This document shows, one piece after another, positions 35,001 through 47,364 of a stretch of 64,000 bases of DNA (positions are counted from its first letter, which is position 1; each line of letters starts with the position of its first letter). The notes beneath the pieces were generated by a model. That model saw nothing but the letters and a program-made list of their open reading frames with translations, ran no database searches and was not told where the DNA came from. The translations under genes were made by a program, and so were the position numbers. The stretch comes from Deltaproteobacteria bacterium. GTDB taxonomy: Bacteria; Myxococcota_A; Polyangia; Nannocystales; Nannocystaceae. The stretch spans positions 3,143,501 to 3,207,500 of the forward strand of contig JADJEE010000012.1 of the NCBI GenBank assembly GCA_016709225.1, read 5' to 3'.

Positions 35001-38000
35001 TCGAGATCAAGCTCGCGCACAGCGAGGACGACGGCGAGCGTCAGGTCCTGCTGCGTCGCCTCGGTGATCTCGCCGAGCGCGTGCTGGTGGAGCCGGCCAA
35101 GGCGTTCGGATACTACCGACGCGCCTTCGACGAGGACCACACCGGCGCGGACGTGCGCGGTCACATGGCTCGCCTGGCGCCCACCACCGGCAGCTGGGGA
35201 GAGCTCGCGCAGTCGCTGCAGGCGGCGATCGACAAGTTCGGTGCCACCACCGAGAGCCTGCCGCTGCGCCTCGAGCTCGCGGAGGTGCAGGAGCGCAAGC
35301 TCGTCGACCTCGACGTCGCGCTCAAGATCAACCAAGCGATCCTCGAGATCGATCCAGAGCAGGCGGTCGCGCTCGAGTCGCTCGAGCGCTTGTTCCTCGC
35401 GCTCGGCCGCGAGGAGGACCTGCTGGCGGTGCTCGGCACCAAGCTGTCGCTGGCGCACGACGACGACGAGCGTCGCGCGACCCAGACCCGCATCGGCAGC
35501 ATCCACGAGCAGCTCGGGCACCACGACGACGCGATCGCGGCCTACCAGGCGGTGCTCGCCAGCGGCGTCGAGGACCCGACCGTGCTCGCGTCGCTCGATC
35601 GCATCTACCTCTCGCTCGATCGCCACGCCGAGCTGGCGGACATCCTCGCCCGCGAGCTCGCCGTGAAGGACGAGGGCGACATCGCGGCGCGCTGCACCCT
35701 GCTGCAGCGCCTCGGCGAGCTGCAGGCCGACAAGCTCGGCAACGATCGCGAGGCCATCGCGCTGTTCAAGCAGGCGCTGGAGCTGGACGCCGCGTTCGAG
35801 CCCGCACGCGCGCGTCTCGAACGGTGGTTGTCGGACGACAACCATCGGGTCGAGGTCGCCGGCATCCTCCTGCCAGTCTACGAGGCCAACGAGGCCTGGC
35901 CGCAGGTGGTTCGCTGCCTGGAGATCCAGGCCGGGCCGCACGCGAGCGTGGCGGAGCGCGTGGCGCTGCTGCTGCGCATCGGCTCGATCCACGCGCTGCG
36001 CATGGGCGACGCGAACGCGGCCTTCGACGACTACAGCCGCGCCTTCCGCGAGGACCCGCTGTCGAGCACGGCGCAGGCCGAGCTCGAGAACATCGCCACC
36101 ATCGATGCCCGCTGGGAAGACATTGCAACCCTCTACGAGGAAGCGGTCACCAAGGACCTGCCGAGCACGCAGCTGCGCGCGTTGCTGACCAAGCTGGCCG
36201 AGCTCTACGACGGGCAGCTCAACGATCCCGCCAAGGCGATCCACTGCTACCAGCGCTCGACCGACATCGACCCCGAGGACGCCAGCGCGCTGGATGCCCT
36301 CGAGACGCTCTATACCCGCGACCAGAAGTGGGCCGAGCTGCTCGATGTCTACCGCCGCAAGGTCGAGCTCGAGAACGACCCGGCCGTGCGCGAGGGTCTG
36401 CGCTTCAAGATCGCCTCGCTGCAGGAGGACATGCTCGCGAGCCCGGACGACGCGATCACGACCTACACCGAGATCCTCGCCGACGACGATCTCAACCTGC
36501 GCGCGATCGCAGCGCTCGATCGCCTGTACCAGTCGCGCCAGAAGTGGCCCGAGCTGGCCGAGAACCTCGCACGTCAGCTGGCCCTGGTCGGCGATCCCGA
36601 GCAGCAGGTCGAGCTGAGCCTGCGCCTGGGCGGTGTGCGGCTGCGCCAGCTGGGCCAGACCGCGCTCGCGGTCGAGACCTACAGCAAGGTGCTCGAGATC
36701 GATCCGCACAACGAGTCGGCCCTCGACGCGCTCGAGGGCCTGCTCGAGGAGCCCGACCACCAGCTGGCGGTCGCGCGCATCCTCGAGCCGGTCTACCGCA
36801 GCAGCAACGACTGGCCGCATCTCGTGCAGAGCTACGAGATCATGGTCAAGCACTCGCTCGACCCCGCCGAGAAGATCCGACTGCTTCACCAGATCGGTGA
36901 GCTGTACGAGATCGGCGGCGACGAGCCCGCCAAGGCCTTCGACGCCTACGGCCGTGCGCTACGCGAAGATCCGGGCAACCTCGACACCCAGGACAAGCTC
37001 GAGGGCCTGTCGCGGCAGATGGGCTCGTACGCCGAGCTCGTGAAGCTCTACGAGGAGGTGGTCGAAGACGTCGTCGACGACCAGCTCCGCATCGCGCTGC
37101 ACACCAAGGTCGCCAACGTCTACGAGACCGCGATCGACGATCCCGCCAAGGCCGCGGCCGCCTACGAGCGCACGCTCGCGGTCGATCCCGGCAACTTCGC
37201 CGCCGTCGACGCGCTCATCGAGGTCCACCGCCGCACCGACAACTTCGCCGAGCTGGTCTCGGCGGTGGTGCGCAAGGCGGAGATGATCGAGAACCCCGAC
37301 GATCAGAAGAAGCTGCTGCTCTACGCAGCGACCATCCGCGAGAGCGTGATGGAGGACGCCGAGGGGGCCATCAAGCTCTACCAGCAGGTGTTGGCCATCG
37401 ACGACGCCGATCGCACCGCGCTCGACGCCCTGGTCAAGCTCTACATCCAGCTCGAGCGCTGGGAGCAGCTGAAGGACGTCTACCAGCGGCTGTCGGAGCT
37501 CGCGACCGATCCCGACGATCGGCGCCAGGCGTTGTACGTGCTCGGTCAGGTCTACGATTCCGAGCTGCACGACGTGCCGCGGGCGATCGACACCTACCAG
37601 GCGGTGCTCGACCTCGACCCCAGCGACGGTCAGGCCATCGCTGCGCTCGATCGACTCTACGGCCAGGCCGAGCGCTGGCTCGACCAGCTGCAGATCCTCG
37701 AGCGGGCGGTCGATGCCGCCGAGACCCCTGACGAGCAGACCGCCTACCGCTTCCGCATCGGTGGGCTGTGGGAGAGCCAGCTCGGCGACATGGTGCGCGC
37801 CATCGAGTCGTATCGCGAGGTGCTGAGCCACGATCCCGGGCACCTGCCCACGATCGAGGCGCTCGATCGCATCGTCCACGGCGACAACGAGCCGATGGCC
37901 GCGGCCCAGGTGCTCGCGCCGCTCTACGAGCAGCTCGCCGAGTGGGAGCACCTCATCGACGTGCAGGAGGTCATGATCGCGCACACCGAGGATCCGGAGA

Positions 38001-41000
38001 CTCGTATCGAGCGCCTCCACCTCGTCGCGCAGATCCACGAGCGCCAGGTCGGTGAGTTCGACAAGGCCTTCGCCGCCTACGCGCGTGCGCTGGCCCTCGA
38101 TCCCCAGTCGGAGAACACCATCGCCCAGCTCGAGCGCCTCGCCGAGGTGACCAGCGAGTGGGAGAAGTACGCGCAGCTGCTGTCGGAGCAGGCCGCGGCC
38201 GTCGCCGACCCGCTGGTGAAGGTCGCGTTGCTGGGGCGCCTCGCGCAGACGCTCGAGCTGCGCCTGGGCAACGTCGATGGCGCCGTCGAGCGCTACCTGC
38301 AGATCCTCGCCATCGATCCCGAGCACCGCGAGTCGATCGCGGCGCTCGATCGCATCTTCAGCAACAGCCAGCGCTGGCCCGAGCTGGTCGAGAACCTGCA
38401 GCGACAGATCGCCATCACCGGCGACGAGGTCGAGGTGATCGAGCTCTACCTGCGGATGGGGCAGATCTATCACTACAGCCTTGGCGCCTCCGACAAGGCG
38501 ATCGCGGCCTATCGCGAGATCCTCAACCTCGACCCCGCGCACGGCCCGACCCTCGGTGCGCTCGAGGAGATCTTCGCCGCAGGGCAGCACCAGAGCGAGA
38601 TCGCCGAGATCCTCGAGCCCATCTACCACTCGGCCGAGCGCTGGGACGCGCTGGTCAAGCTCGGTGAGGTCAAGCTCGGCGCTACGGCGGACACCGCCGA
38701 CCGCCTGCAGATCATCCAGCAGGTCGCGGAGATCTGCGAGCACCGCCTCGGCGACGCCGGCGAGGCCTACGTGTGGTGGCTGCGCGCGTACATCGACGAT
38801 CCCACCAACGAGCACGTCTGCGAGGAGATGGAGCGCCTCGCCGAGTTCACGCAGGAGTGGGGCCACATCGTCGACGTCGGCGATCAGATCCTCGAGAGCA
38901 GCGAGTCGCCCGAGGTGCGCCTGGCGGTGCTCAGCCGCTCGGCCCGCGTGCTCGACAGCAAGCTCGGCGATGCCGAGCGGGCGATCGCCCACTACCGCGC
39001 GGTGCTCGAGCTCGACCCCGAGAACGCCGCCGCGCTGGCGGCACTCGATCGCATCTACGGCCAGACTGGGATGGCGCAGGACCTCGCCGAGGTGCTGCAG
39101 CGCCGCATCCACGGCACGATGGACGGGGAGCTGCTGGTCGACTACGAGGTCCGCCTCGCGCAGGTGTTCGAGGGCGACCTCGGCAACACCGAGCAGGCGA
39201 TCGCGGCCTACAACCGCGCGCTCGGCCACGACGCAGGCAATCAGCTCGCGCTCGGCCGGCTCGAGTATCTCTACCTGTCGCAGTACCGCTGGCAGGAGCT
39301 GTACGACAACTATCAGCGCATGGTCGACGTCGCGAACACCGACGACGACATGGCCGATTGCTACCAGCGCATGGCCAAGCTCGCGTCCGACACCCTGTCG
39401 CGCGAGTCGGACAGCATCGATCTGTGGAACCGCGTGCTCGAGCTTCGCGGTGACGATCCGCTCGCGCTCGGCGAGCTGGCGGCACTGCACGAGCGCAACG
39501 CGCGGTGGGACGACCTCGTCGACGTACTCGAGCGCCAGGTGCTCGTCATCCACGACCCCGAGGTGAAGGTCGCCGCGTACCAGACCCTGGGTCGCGTCTA
39601 CGGCGAGAAGCTCGATCGCGATCGCAACGCGCTCGAGGCGTGGCTGAACGCCCTCGAGATCGACGATGCCAACCTCGAGACGCTGCAGGCGCTGCATCGC
39701 ATCTACGAGGGCAACCAAGCCTGGGTCGAGCTGATCGAGATCCTCGAGCGTCTGATCGCGCTCGGGCCCCAGGTCATCGGTTGGGAGCAGCTGCGCGAGC
39801 TCTACGCCAAGGTCGGCCGCATCCAGGGCGAGTACCTGATGGCCTCGGAGCCCGCGATCCTCGCGTGGCACAAGGTCCTCGAGTTCGCGCCGGGCGACAT
39901 GGAGGCGCTGCGCGCCCTCGAGGATCTCTACACGCAGCAGGGCATGTGGCCCGAGGCGATCGAGGTGCTCGAGCGCAAGAGCAAGGTCATCGAGGACCAC
40001 GACAGCAAGATCGACGTGCTCATGCAGATCGCCCAGATCTGGGAGGAGCGCCTGCAGGACAAGATGCAGGCGACCGGTGCGTACCAGGAGATCCTCGAGC
40101 TCGACCCGGCGCACCTCGGGGCATCCGAGGCACTCGAGAACATCTACCGCGAGACCGCCGACTGGGCCTCGCTCGCCGAGCTGCTGATCAACCGCGCGGA
40201 GATCATCGAGGATCGTCACACCCGCGTGGAGACGCTGCAGTCGGCTGCCAAGGTGCTCGAGGAGAACCTCGAGGATCCCGACATGGCGTTCGCGACCCTG
40301 CAAGCCGCCTTCAACGTCGACTACGCCAACGACCACACGGCGCGCGAGCTCGAGCGGCTCGCGACCCAGGCCGGCAAGTGGGGCGAGCTGCTCGGCGAGT
40401 ACAACGGGCTCGTGCAACAGATCGAAGACCCCCACGAGCGCTGTGAGCTCATGGTGAAGATCGGTCGCTGGTACGGCGAGCACCTCAACAGCCCGCAGCA
40501 AGGCATCGTCGCGCTCGAGCAGGCGCTCGCGCTCAACCCCGAGAGCGTGTCGGCGCTGCGCGAGCTCGCCAGCTTCCACCGTCGCTCCGAGAGCTGGTCG
40601 GAGCTGGCGCAGACGCTGGCGCGCATCGTGCCGCTCGAGGCCGAGCCGGCGGCCCAGGCCGAGACCTATCTCGACCTGGCCGAGACCCAGGAGGTGCGGC
40701 TCGGTGACGTCGAGGGCGCGGTCGAGAGCTACCGCCGCGTGCTCGAGATCGACAGCGACAGCCCCACCGCGCTCGATGCCCTGTCACGGCTGCACGAGCA
40801 GCGGCAGGACTACGGCGAGCTGGTGCTCGCGCTCGAGCGCCGCGCGGCGATCAGCGAGGATCCGGACGAGCGGCTGCGCCTGCGCAAGCACGCCGGCTAC
40901 GTGCAGGAGGTCAACCTTGCCGATGCCAACGCGGCGATCGAGACCTACCGCGCGATCCTATCGGACGAGCCCGGTGACCTCGACGCACTGCAGTCGCTCG

Positions 41001-44000
41001 AGCGGCTGTACCTCAACGACGCTCGCGTCCACGAGTACCTCGAGATCCTCGAGGCGCAGCTCGATGTCACGAACGACACCGAGGGGCAGGTCGTCGCCTA
41101 CGAGAAGATGGCCCACGCGCTGGTCACGATGGCCAACGACCGTGAGCGCGCCGCGGAGATGCTCGAGAAGATCATCATGCTCGACCCGAACCGCGACGTG
41201 ACCTACCGGCAGCTCGAGGAGCTGTACGCGGGCATGGAGAAGTGGACCGAGCTGGTCGAGACCTACCGCTCCCACGTCAACGCCACCGCCGACGTGCAGG
41301 GCAAGGTCGCGCTGCTGACGGCGATGGGCGAGGTCTACGAGAAGCAGGTCGAGGACATCGACCGCGCGATCGAGACCTACGCAGAGATCCTCGAGCTGGA
41401 CGCGTACAACTTCGACGCGGCCAACACGCTGAGCCGCCTGCAAGAGACCATCGAGGACTGGCCGAACGCGATCCAGACCATGGGCCGCCTCGCCGACCTC
41501 ACCCGCGAGCCCGCGCAGCGCACCGAGCTGCTCACCCGCATCGCACGGGTGCAGCACCAGAAGCTCGGTGAGTCGGAGCAGGCCGAGTATCGCCTCAGCC
41601 AGGCGCTCGAGGTCGATCCCAGCTACGTGCCGGCGTTGATCCTGCTGGCCGAGATCTACAAGCAGCGCGGTGACTGGTTGAAGGCCGCCCGCACGCTCGA
41701 GGTCGCCGGCGAGTACTCGCACAACCCGCTCGAGCGGACCAACCTCACCGCCGAGGCCGCGTTCATCAACCACGAGGAGCTCGACCACCGCGAGAAGGCC
41801 GTCGAGCTGTTCGCCAAGACGATGGCGCTCGACCCCGAGCACACCAAGGTCGGCAGCGTGCTGGCCGAGATCTACTACGAGGGCGGCCACTTCGCGTACT
41901 GCGACCCGATCTACGACATGCTCACGCGCAAGGTCGACGCGCTCGAGCTCGATGACGATCAACAGCGCGAGCTGTTCCTGCGCGCGGCCAAGACCGCACG
42001 CACGCTCGGGAACGCCGAGAAGGCGCTGAAGCAGTACAAGCGCGCCTACGACATCGACTCGACCAACCACGAGGTCCTGACCGGCATGGCGGACCTCCTG
42101 TTCGAGCGCGAGGACTGGGAGCGCTCGTTCAAGCTGTACCAGACCATCTTGGTGCAGCACCGTGACACGCAGTCGAGCGAAGACACGGTGCGGACGTACC
42201 ACCGCCTGGGCACCATCAAGAACCGCCAGAGTGAGCCTCGCAAGGCGCTCAACTACTTCGAGAAGGCGCTCGAGGTCGATCCGCACCACCAGCCGACGCT
42301 GGAGGCGGTCATCGATCTGCAGGCCGGCAGCAACGACTGGGAGGGTGTCATCCAGGCCAAGCGGGCGATGATCGACATCACGCCCGACGGTGACTCGCAG
42401 TTCGCCCTGTGGAAGGACATCGGCGAGCTCTACGCCGGCAAGATCGGCAACAAGGAGAAGGCGGCGGCCGCGTTCCAGAGCGCGCTCGACCTGCGGCCCG
42501 ACGACTACCCGCTGCTGCACACCCTGCTCGACCTCTACACCGCCGCGCGCAGGTGGAACGAGGCGATCGCGATCATCGATCGCATCGTCGAGATCGAGAA
42601 GGACGGCAAGCGTCGCAGCCGCTACCACTACACGGCCGCGGTGCTCCTGCGAGACGAGCTCAACCAGATCGACGACTCGGTCGAGCGCTTCAACCTGGTG
42701 CTCGACGACGACCCGGGGATGCTCAAGTCGTTCCAGGCGATCGACACCATCCTCACCAAGGCGAAGGACTGGAAGGCACTCGAGCGGGCGTACCGCAAGA
42801 TGCTCAAGCGCCTGCCGCAGGAGGGCAACGAGCCGCTCAAGGTCACGCTGTGGAGCAACCTCGCGGAGATCTATCGAACGCGTCTACAGGACTTCAAGTC
42901 CTCGGTGGCCGCGTACGAGGTCGCGGCCAAGCTCGATCCGGACAACGTCGACCGCCACAACAAGATGGCGGAGCTGTACGAGCGCCTGATGGAGATCAAT
43001 CCGCGCGAGTACGTCGATGCGGCGGTGCGCGAGCACCAGGTGCTCATCGCCAACGAGCCGTTCCGGTACGAGAGCTACCACGCGCTGTTCAACATCTACG
43101 TGAGCGCGAACGAGACCGACAAGGCCTACTGCGTCGCGACGGTGCTGAGCTTCCTGAAGAAGGCCACCGATCAGGAGCAAGCGTGGGTCGACCGCTACAA
43201 GCGCGGCGACTTCGTGATGGCGCGCCAGCGACTCAGCGAGGACACGCTGCGTCGCCACGTGTTCCACCCCGACCAGGATCTGTACCTCACCGGCATCCTC
43301 GGCCTCATCGCGCCGGCGGTGGCGGCGTGGCGAGCGGTGCCGCTGCCGGTGACGCTCAGCCCCAACGAGCGCATCGACATCCAGACCGATCCGTCGCTGT
43401 TCTCGCGCATGTCCAAGTACGTGAAGGACGTGCTCAACGTGAGCACGCCCGACGTGTACCTGCGCCCCAACGACCCGGGCGATCTCACGCTCATGAACAT
43501 CAAGCGCGACGAGACGCTGCACCCGTCGTTGGTGGTGTTCCAGAACCTCCTGCGCGGCAAGAACGAGGCGCACCTGGTGTTCGCACTGGGTCGCTACATG
43601 ATGGATCTGTACCTGCCGCACTACTGCTACATCGCGCTGGAGCGCTCGCCCCAGCACCTGAAGCAGGTGTTCCTGGCGTGCCTGCGACTGGTCGGTATGC
43701 CGGTGCAGGGCGACACCGCGGCGCTCGACATCATCGGTCGGGAGATCGGCAGCCGCATGCAGCCGGCGGCGCTCGATCAGCTCCGCAGTCTGATGCAGAA
43801 GTTCGTCGACGCCGGCGGCTCGACGGACGTGAAGCGCTGGGCGGCGGCGTCCGAGCTCACCGCGTACCGCGTGGGCCTGCTGCTGTGCCACGACCTGCGC
43901 ATCGCCGGTCAGATGATCTCGCAGGAGCAGTCGATGCTCGGTAGCGCGATGGGGCCGCGCGACAAGATCAAGGAGCTGGTGCTCTACAGCATCAGCGAGG

Positions 44001-44044
44001 ACTACTTCACCGCGCGCCGAGCCATCGGCGTGACGGTCGGGTAG
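32041..44044 (+). CDS. gltI: giant TPR protein, GltI/AgmK-like, with an apparent frameshift near 32161
   Basis: About 4000 residues; Myxococcus AgmK/GltI has 3822. The ATG at 32041 opens MELTQRIKQRLREVDDWTGI in one frame. At ~32158-32162 the homologous reading moves to the next frame (..QSRAL / FDLARACEDLF..) and then stays open to 44044. This is either a sequencing/assembly error (loss of two bases or gain of one) or a real lesion. Residues ~40-395 are TPRs, and ~397-543 are a disordered Pro/Glu-rich segment. The repeats then recur with a period near 72 residues (AI.TY..VL.LDP....A..ALDRLY). The last ~290 residues are a non-TPR domain. In Myxococcus the protein belongs to the gliding complex. 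Confidence 0.78.
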
Positions 44045-44058
44045 CCCGCCGCACCGAT

Positions 44059-44128
44059 CGCCCCCGCGTACGAGGGGGCGAGCCCACCGACGAGCCCAGG
44101 CGCACGTGCAGCGTGCGGCCTGGGCTTC
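44059..44128. terminator. tandem hairpins between convergent genes
   Basis: Hairpin 1 is CGCCCCC (44059-44065) with GGGGGCG (44074-44080). Hairpin 2 is AGCCCAGGC (44093-44101) with GCCTGGGCT (44118-44126), with an inner GCACG/CGTGC stem. T-rich TTCGTTC follows on the plus strand. It lies between the stops of the giant TPR gene and the minus-strand gene ending at 44131, so it probably terminates both. Confidence 0.65.
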
Positions 44129-44130
44129 GT

Positions 44131-45075
44131 TCATGGTTCCCAGTCGAACTCGATGCCCCAGCCGGGGAAGCCGTGACCGGCACCACCGGCGGTGGCGACC
44201 TCGACGATGTCGCCGGCGTGCACGACGTGTCGCTGCCACGCAGCCAGCGGCGTGGAGCTGCCGTCGGGGGCGATGCATGCCGCGTAGGCCGGGCTCGGCG
44301 GACCCGCGCGGTCGAGGCCGTGGGGCGGGTTCGAGATGCGGTCGAGCGCCACCAGCACGGCGCCATCGCGGTGGAAGTGGTAGCGCGCGATCTGGCCGTC
44401 ACCGCCCGCCCGCGCGCCGCCGCCACCACTGTCGGGCCGCGGGTTCACGCGGGCGGTGACGTGCTCGTCGCAACGCAGCATGCGGCGTGGCAGCAGCCAC
44501 CCCGGCCACCCCGACGCACCGATGCCGTGGACGTCCGCGCCGCGGCCACCGGCGACGACGTCGACGCCCTCACCGTCGTCGAGCACGACGATTGCTCCGA
44601 GTGAGCACGAGCCGGCGCGGGAGCGATCGGGCCACGCCAGCGCGAGCGCACCGAGCACGGCGTCGAAGACCCGCGCAATGCCGAACACGCGGGCGATGCC
44701 GGCCGCCGGCGTGGTGGTGCCGACCCACGTGCGCGCGTCGAGCTCGAGCTCGATCCACTCGGCGAGGCGAGCATCGGGGGTCGGCAGGCCCAGCGCATCG
44801 CCAAACGCGAGCAACACGGCCAGGCGTGCGTCGTCGATGCCGATCGCCGGCGCGCCCTCGCAGACCGGCGAGCTGTCGCGGAGGTCGACGTGCCAACGCG
44901 TGCCGACGTCGCGCAGCACCGCCCGCACTGCGTGGCGCCGGCCGCCACGCAGCAGGTCGTCCGAGAACGCCGCCAGCCGCCCGATCGGCGGGTGCGGCAG
45001 CGGACCGTGGCCGAGCTCGGGTCGCACCAGTGCATCGAGCACGCACGCGTCGGGATCGTGTCGTCGCACGCTCAT
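44131..45075 (-). CDS. short hydantoinase B/oxoprolinase-like protein
   Basis: 314 residues. The C-terminal part matches the HyuB/oxoprolinase B pattern: ARVNPRPDSGGGGARAGGDGQIARYHFHRDG, then a DRISNPPHGL segment and a final GDIVEVATAGGAGHGFPGWG. The N-terminal HVDLRDSSPVCEGAP corresponds to the family's substrate-side DxRDs motif. HyuB proteins are usually 500-600 residues and pair with HyuA. Here the middle is much shorter and no hyuA lies nearby, so ATP-dependent ring opening of hydantoin or oxoproline is doubtful. It starts at the ATG at 45075, 67 bp downstream of the cyclase gene on the same strand. Confidence 0.7.
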   Translation of the reverse strand: MSVRRHDPDACVLDALVRPELGHGPLPHPPIGRLAAFSDDLLRGGRRHAVRAVLRDVGTRWHVDLRDSSPVCEGAPAIGIDDARLAVLLAFGDALGLPTPDARLAEWIELELDARTWVGTTTPAAGIARVFGIARVFDAVLGALALAWPDRSRAGSCSLGAIVVLDDGEGVDVVAGGRGADVHGIGASGWPGWLLPRRMLRCDEHVTARVNPRPDSGGGGARAGGDGQIARYHFHRDGAVLVALDRISNPPHGLDRAGPPSPAYAACIAPDGSSTPLAAWQRHVVHAGDIVEVATAGGAGHGFPGWGIEFDWEP

Positions 45076-45142
45076 CTTCCGTGGACCGTCGCGGCGCCGA
45101 GCTCGGGCCGCTGCAAGGGAGGCGCGTTCATCCGGTTCGGCT

Positions 45143-46780
<1,638 letters not shown>

Positions 46781-46896
46781 TCCCAGTGCCGACGGCAAGC
46801 GTATCAGGTCCGCTGCGCGGCTGCCCGGCCGCCGCGGGCGGGGGCGGGCCCGCGCGCAGGTCCCGAGCCGGCACGAAACGGCGCGCTCGGCCGGCG

Positions 46897-47301
46897 TCAC
46901 TCGGGCAGCGTCAGCACGTGCTCGATCTGCACGTCGGCGCCGATCGGCGCGAGGACATCGAAGGGCCAGTGGTACCAGGCCGTGTACACCGCGCCGAACT
47001 TCGCCACGCCGCCCTCGACTTCGATCCACGTCTCCATCTCGGGGTCGAGCACGCCGATGCTCTCGAGCTGTGAGGCCATGCGAGTGCGCAACAGCTCACG
47101 TTCGCGGGCCTCCTTGCGATAGAGCTGGCGGCGCCCTGCGAAGGTGCTGCTGGTCTCTTCGAGCACGCGATAGGCCTCCTGCTTGATGAAGCTGACGCGG
47201 ATGGCCTCGTAGCCCGCGTAGGCGGCCGCGACCAGGAGCACCACCACCGTCACGGAGACGACGTTGATGACACGTGGCTGTTTGTAGCGAACGGGCTGCA
47301 C
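46897..47301 (-). CDS. small single-pass membrane protein, unknown
   Basis: 134 residues if started at the GTG at 47301; the start is not supported by a clear ribosome-binding site. A short basic N-terminus (VRYKQPR) is followed by one membrane helix (VVSVTVVVLLVAAAYAGY). A charged helical stretch (RRQLYRKEARERELLRTRM) and a small domain follow (WIEVEGGVAKFGAVYTAWYHWPFDVL). I recognise no family. It lies 116 bp upstream of the cyclase start on the same strand, so it may be in one operon with it, and it is divergent from the coiled-coil gene at 47365. Confidence 0.6.
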   Translation of the reverse strand: MQPVRYKQPRVINVVSVTVVVLLVAAAYAGYEAIRVSFIKQEAYRVLEETSSTFAGRRQLYRKEARERELLRTRMASQLESIGVLDPEMETWIEVEGGVAKFGAVYTAWYHWPFDVLAPIGADVQIEHVLTLPE

Positions 47302-47364
47302 GGCTGGTCTCGCGGGGGGTGCTCGGCGCGGACGGCTTCGAATCCTCGGGCGGGTTCGACCTCG

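Noticed and set aside
34121..40579. Very long minus-strand open frames (922 and 1206 residues) opposite the giant TPR gene
   Set aside because: The plus-strand translation has a regular TPR periodicity and conserved residues; the minus-strand frames are mirror images of GAG/CTC-rich codons (Leu/Val/Asp/Arg monotony) with no domain.
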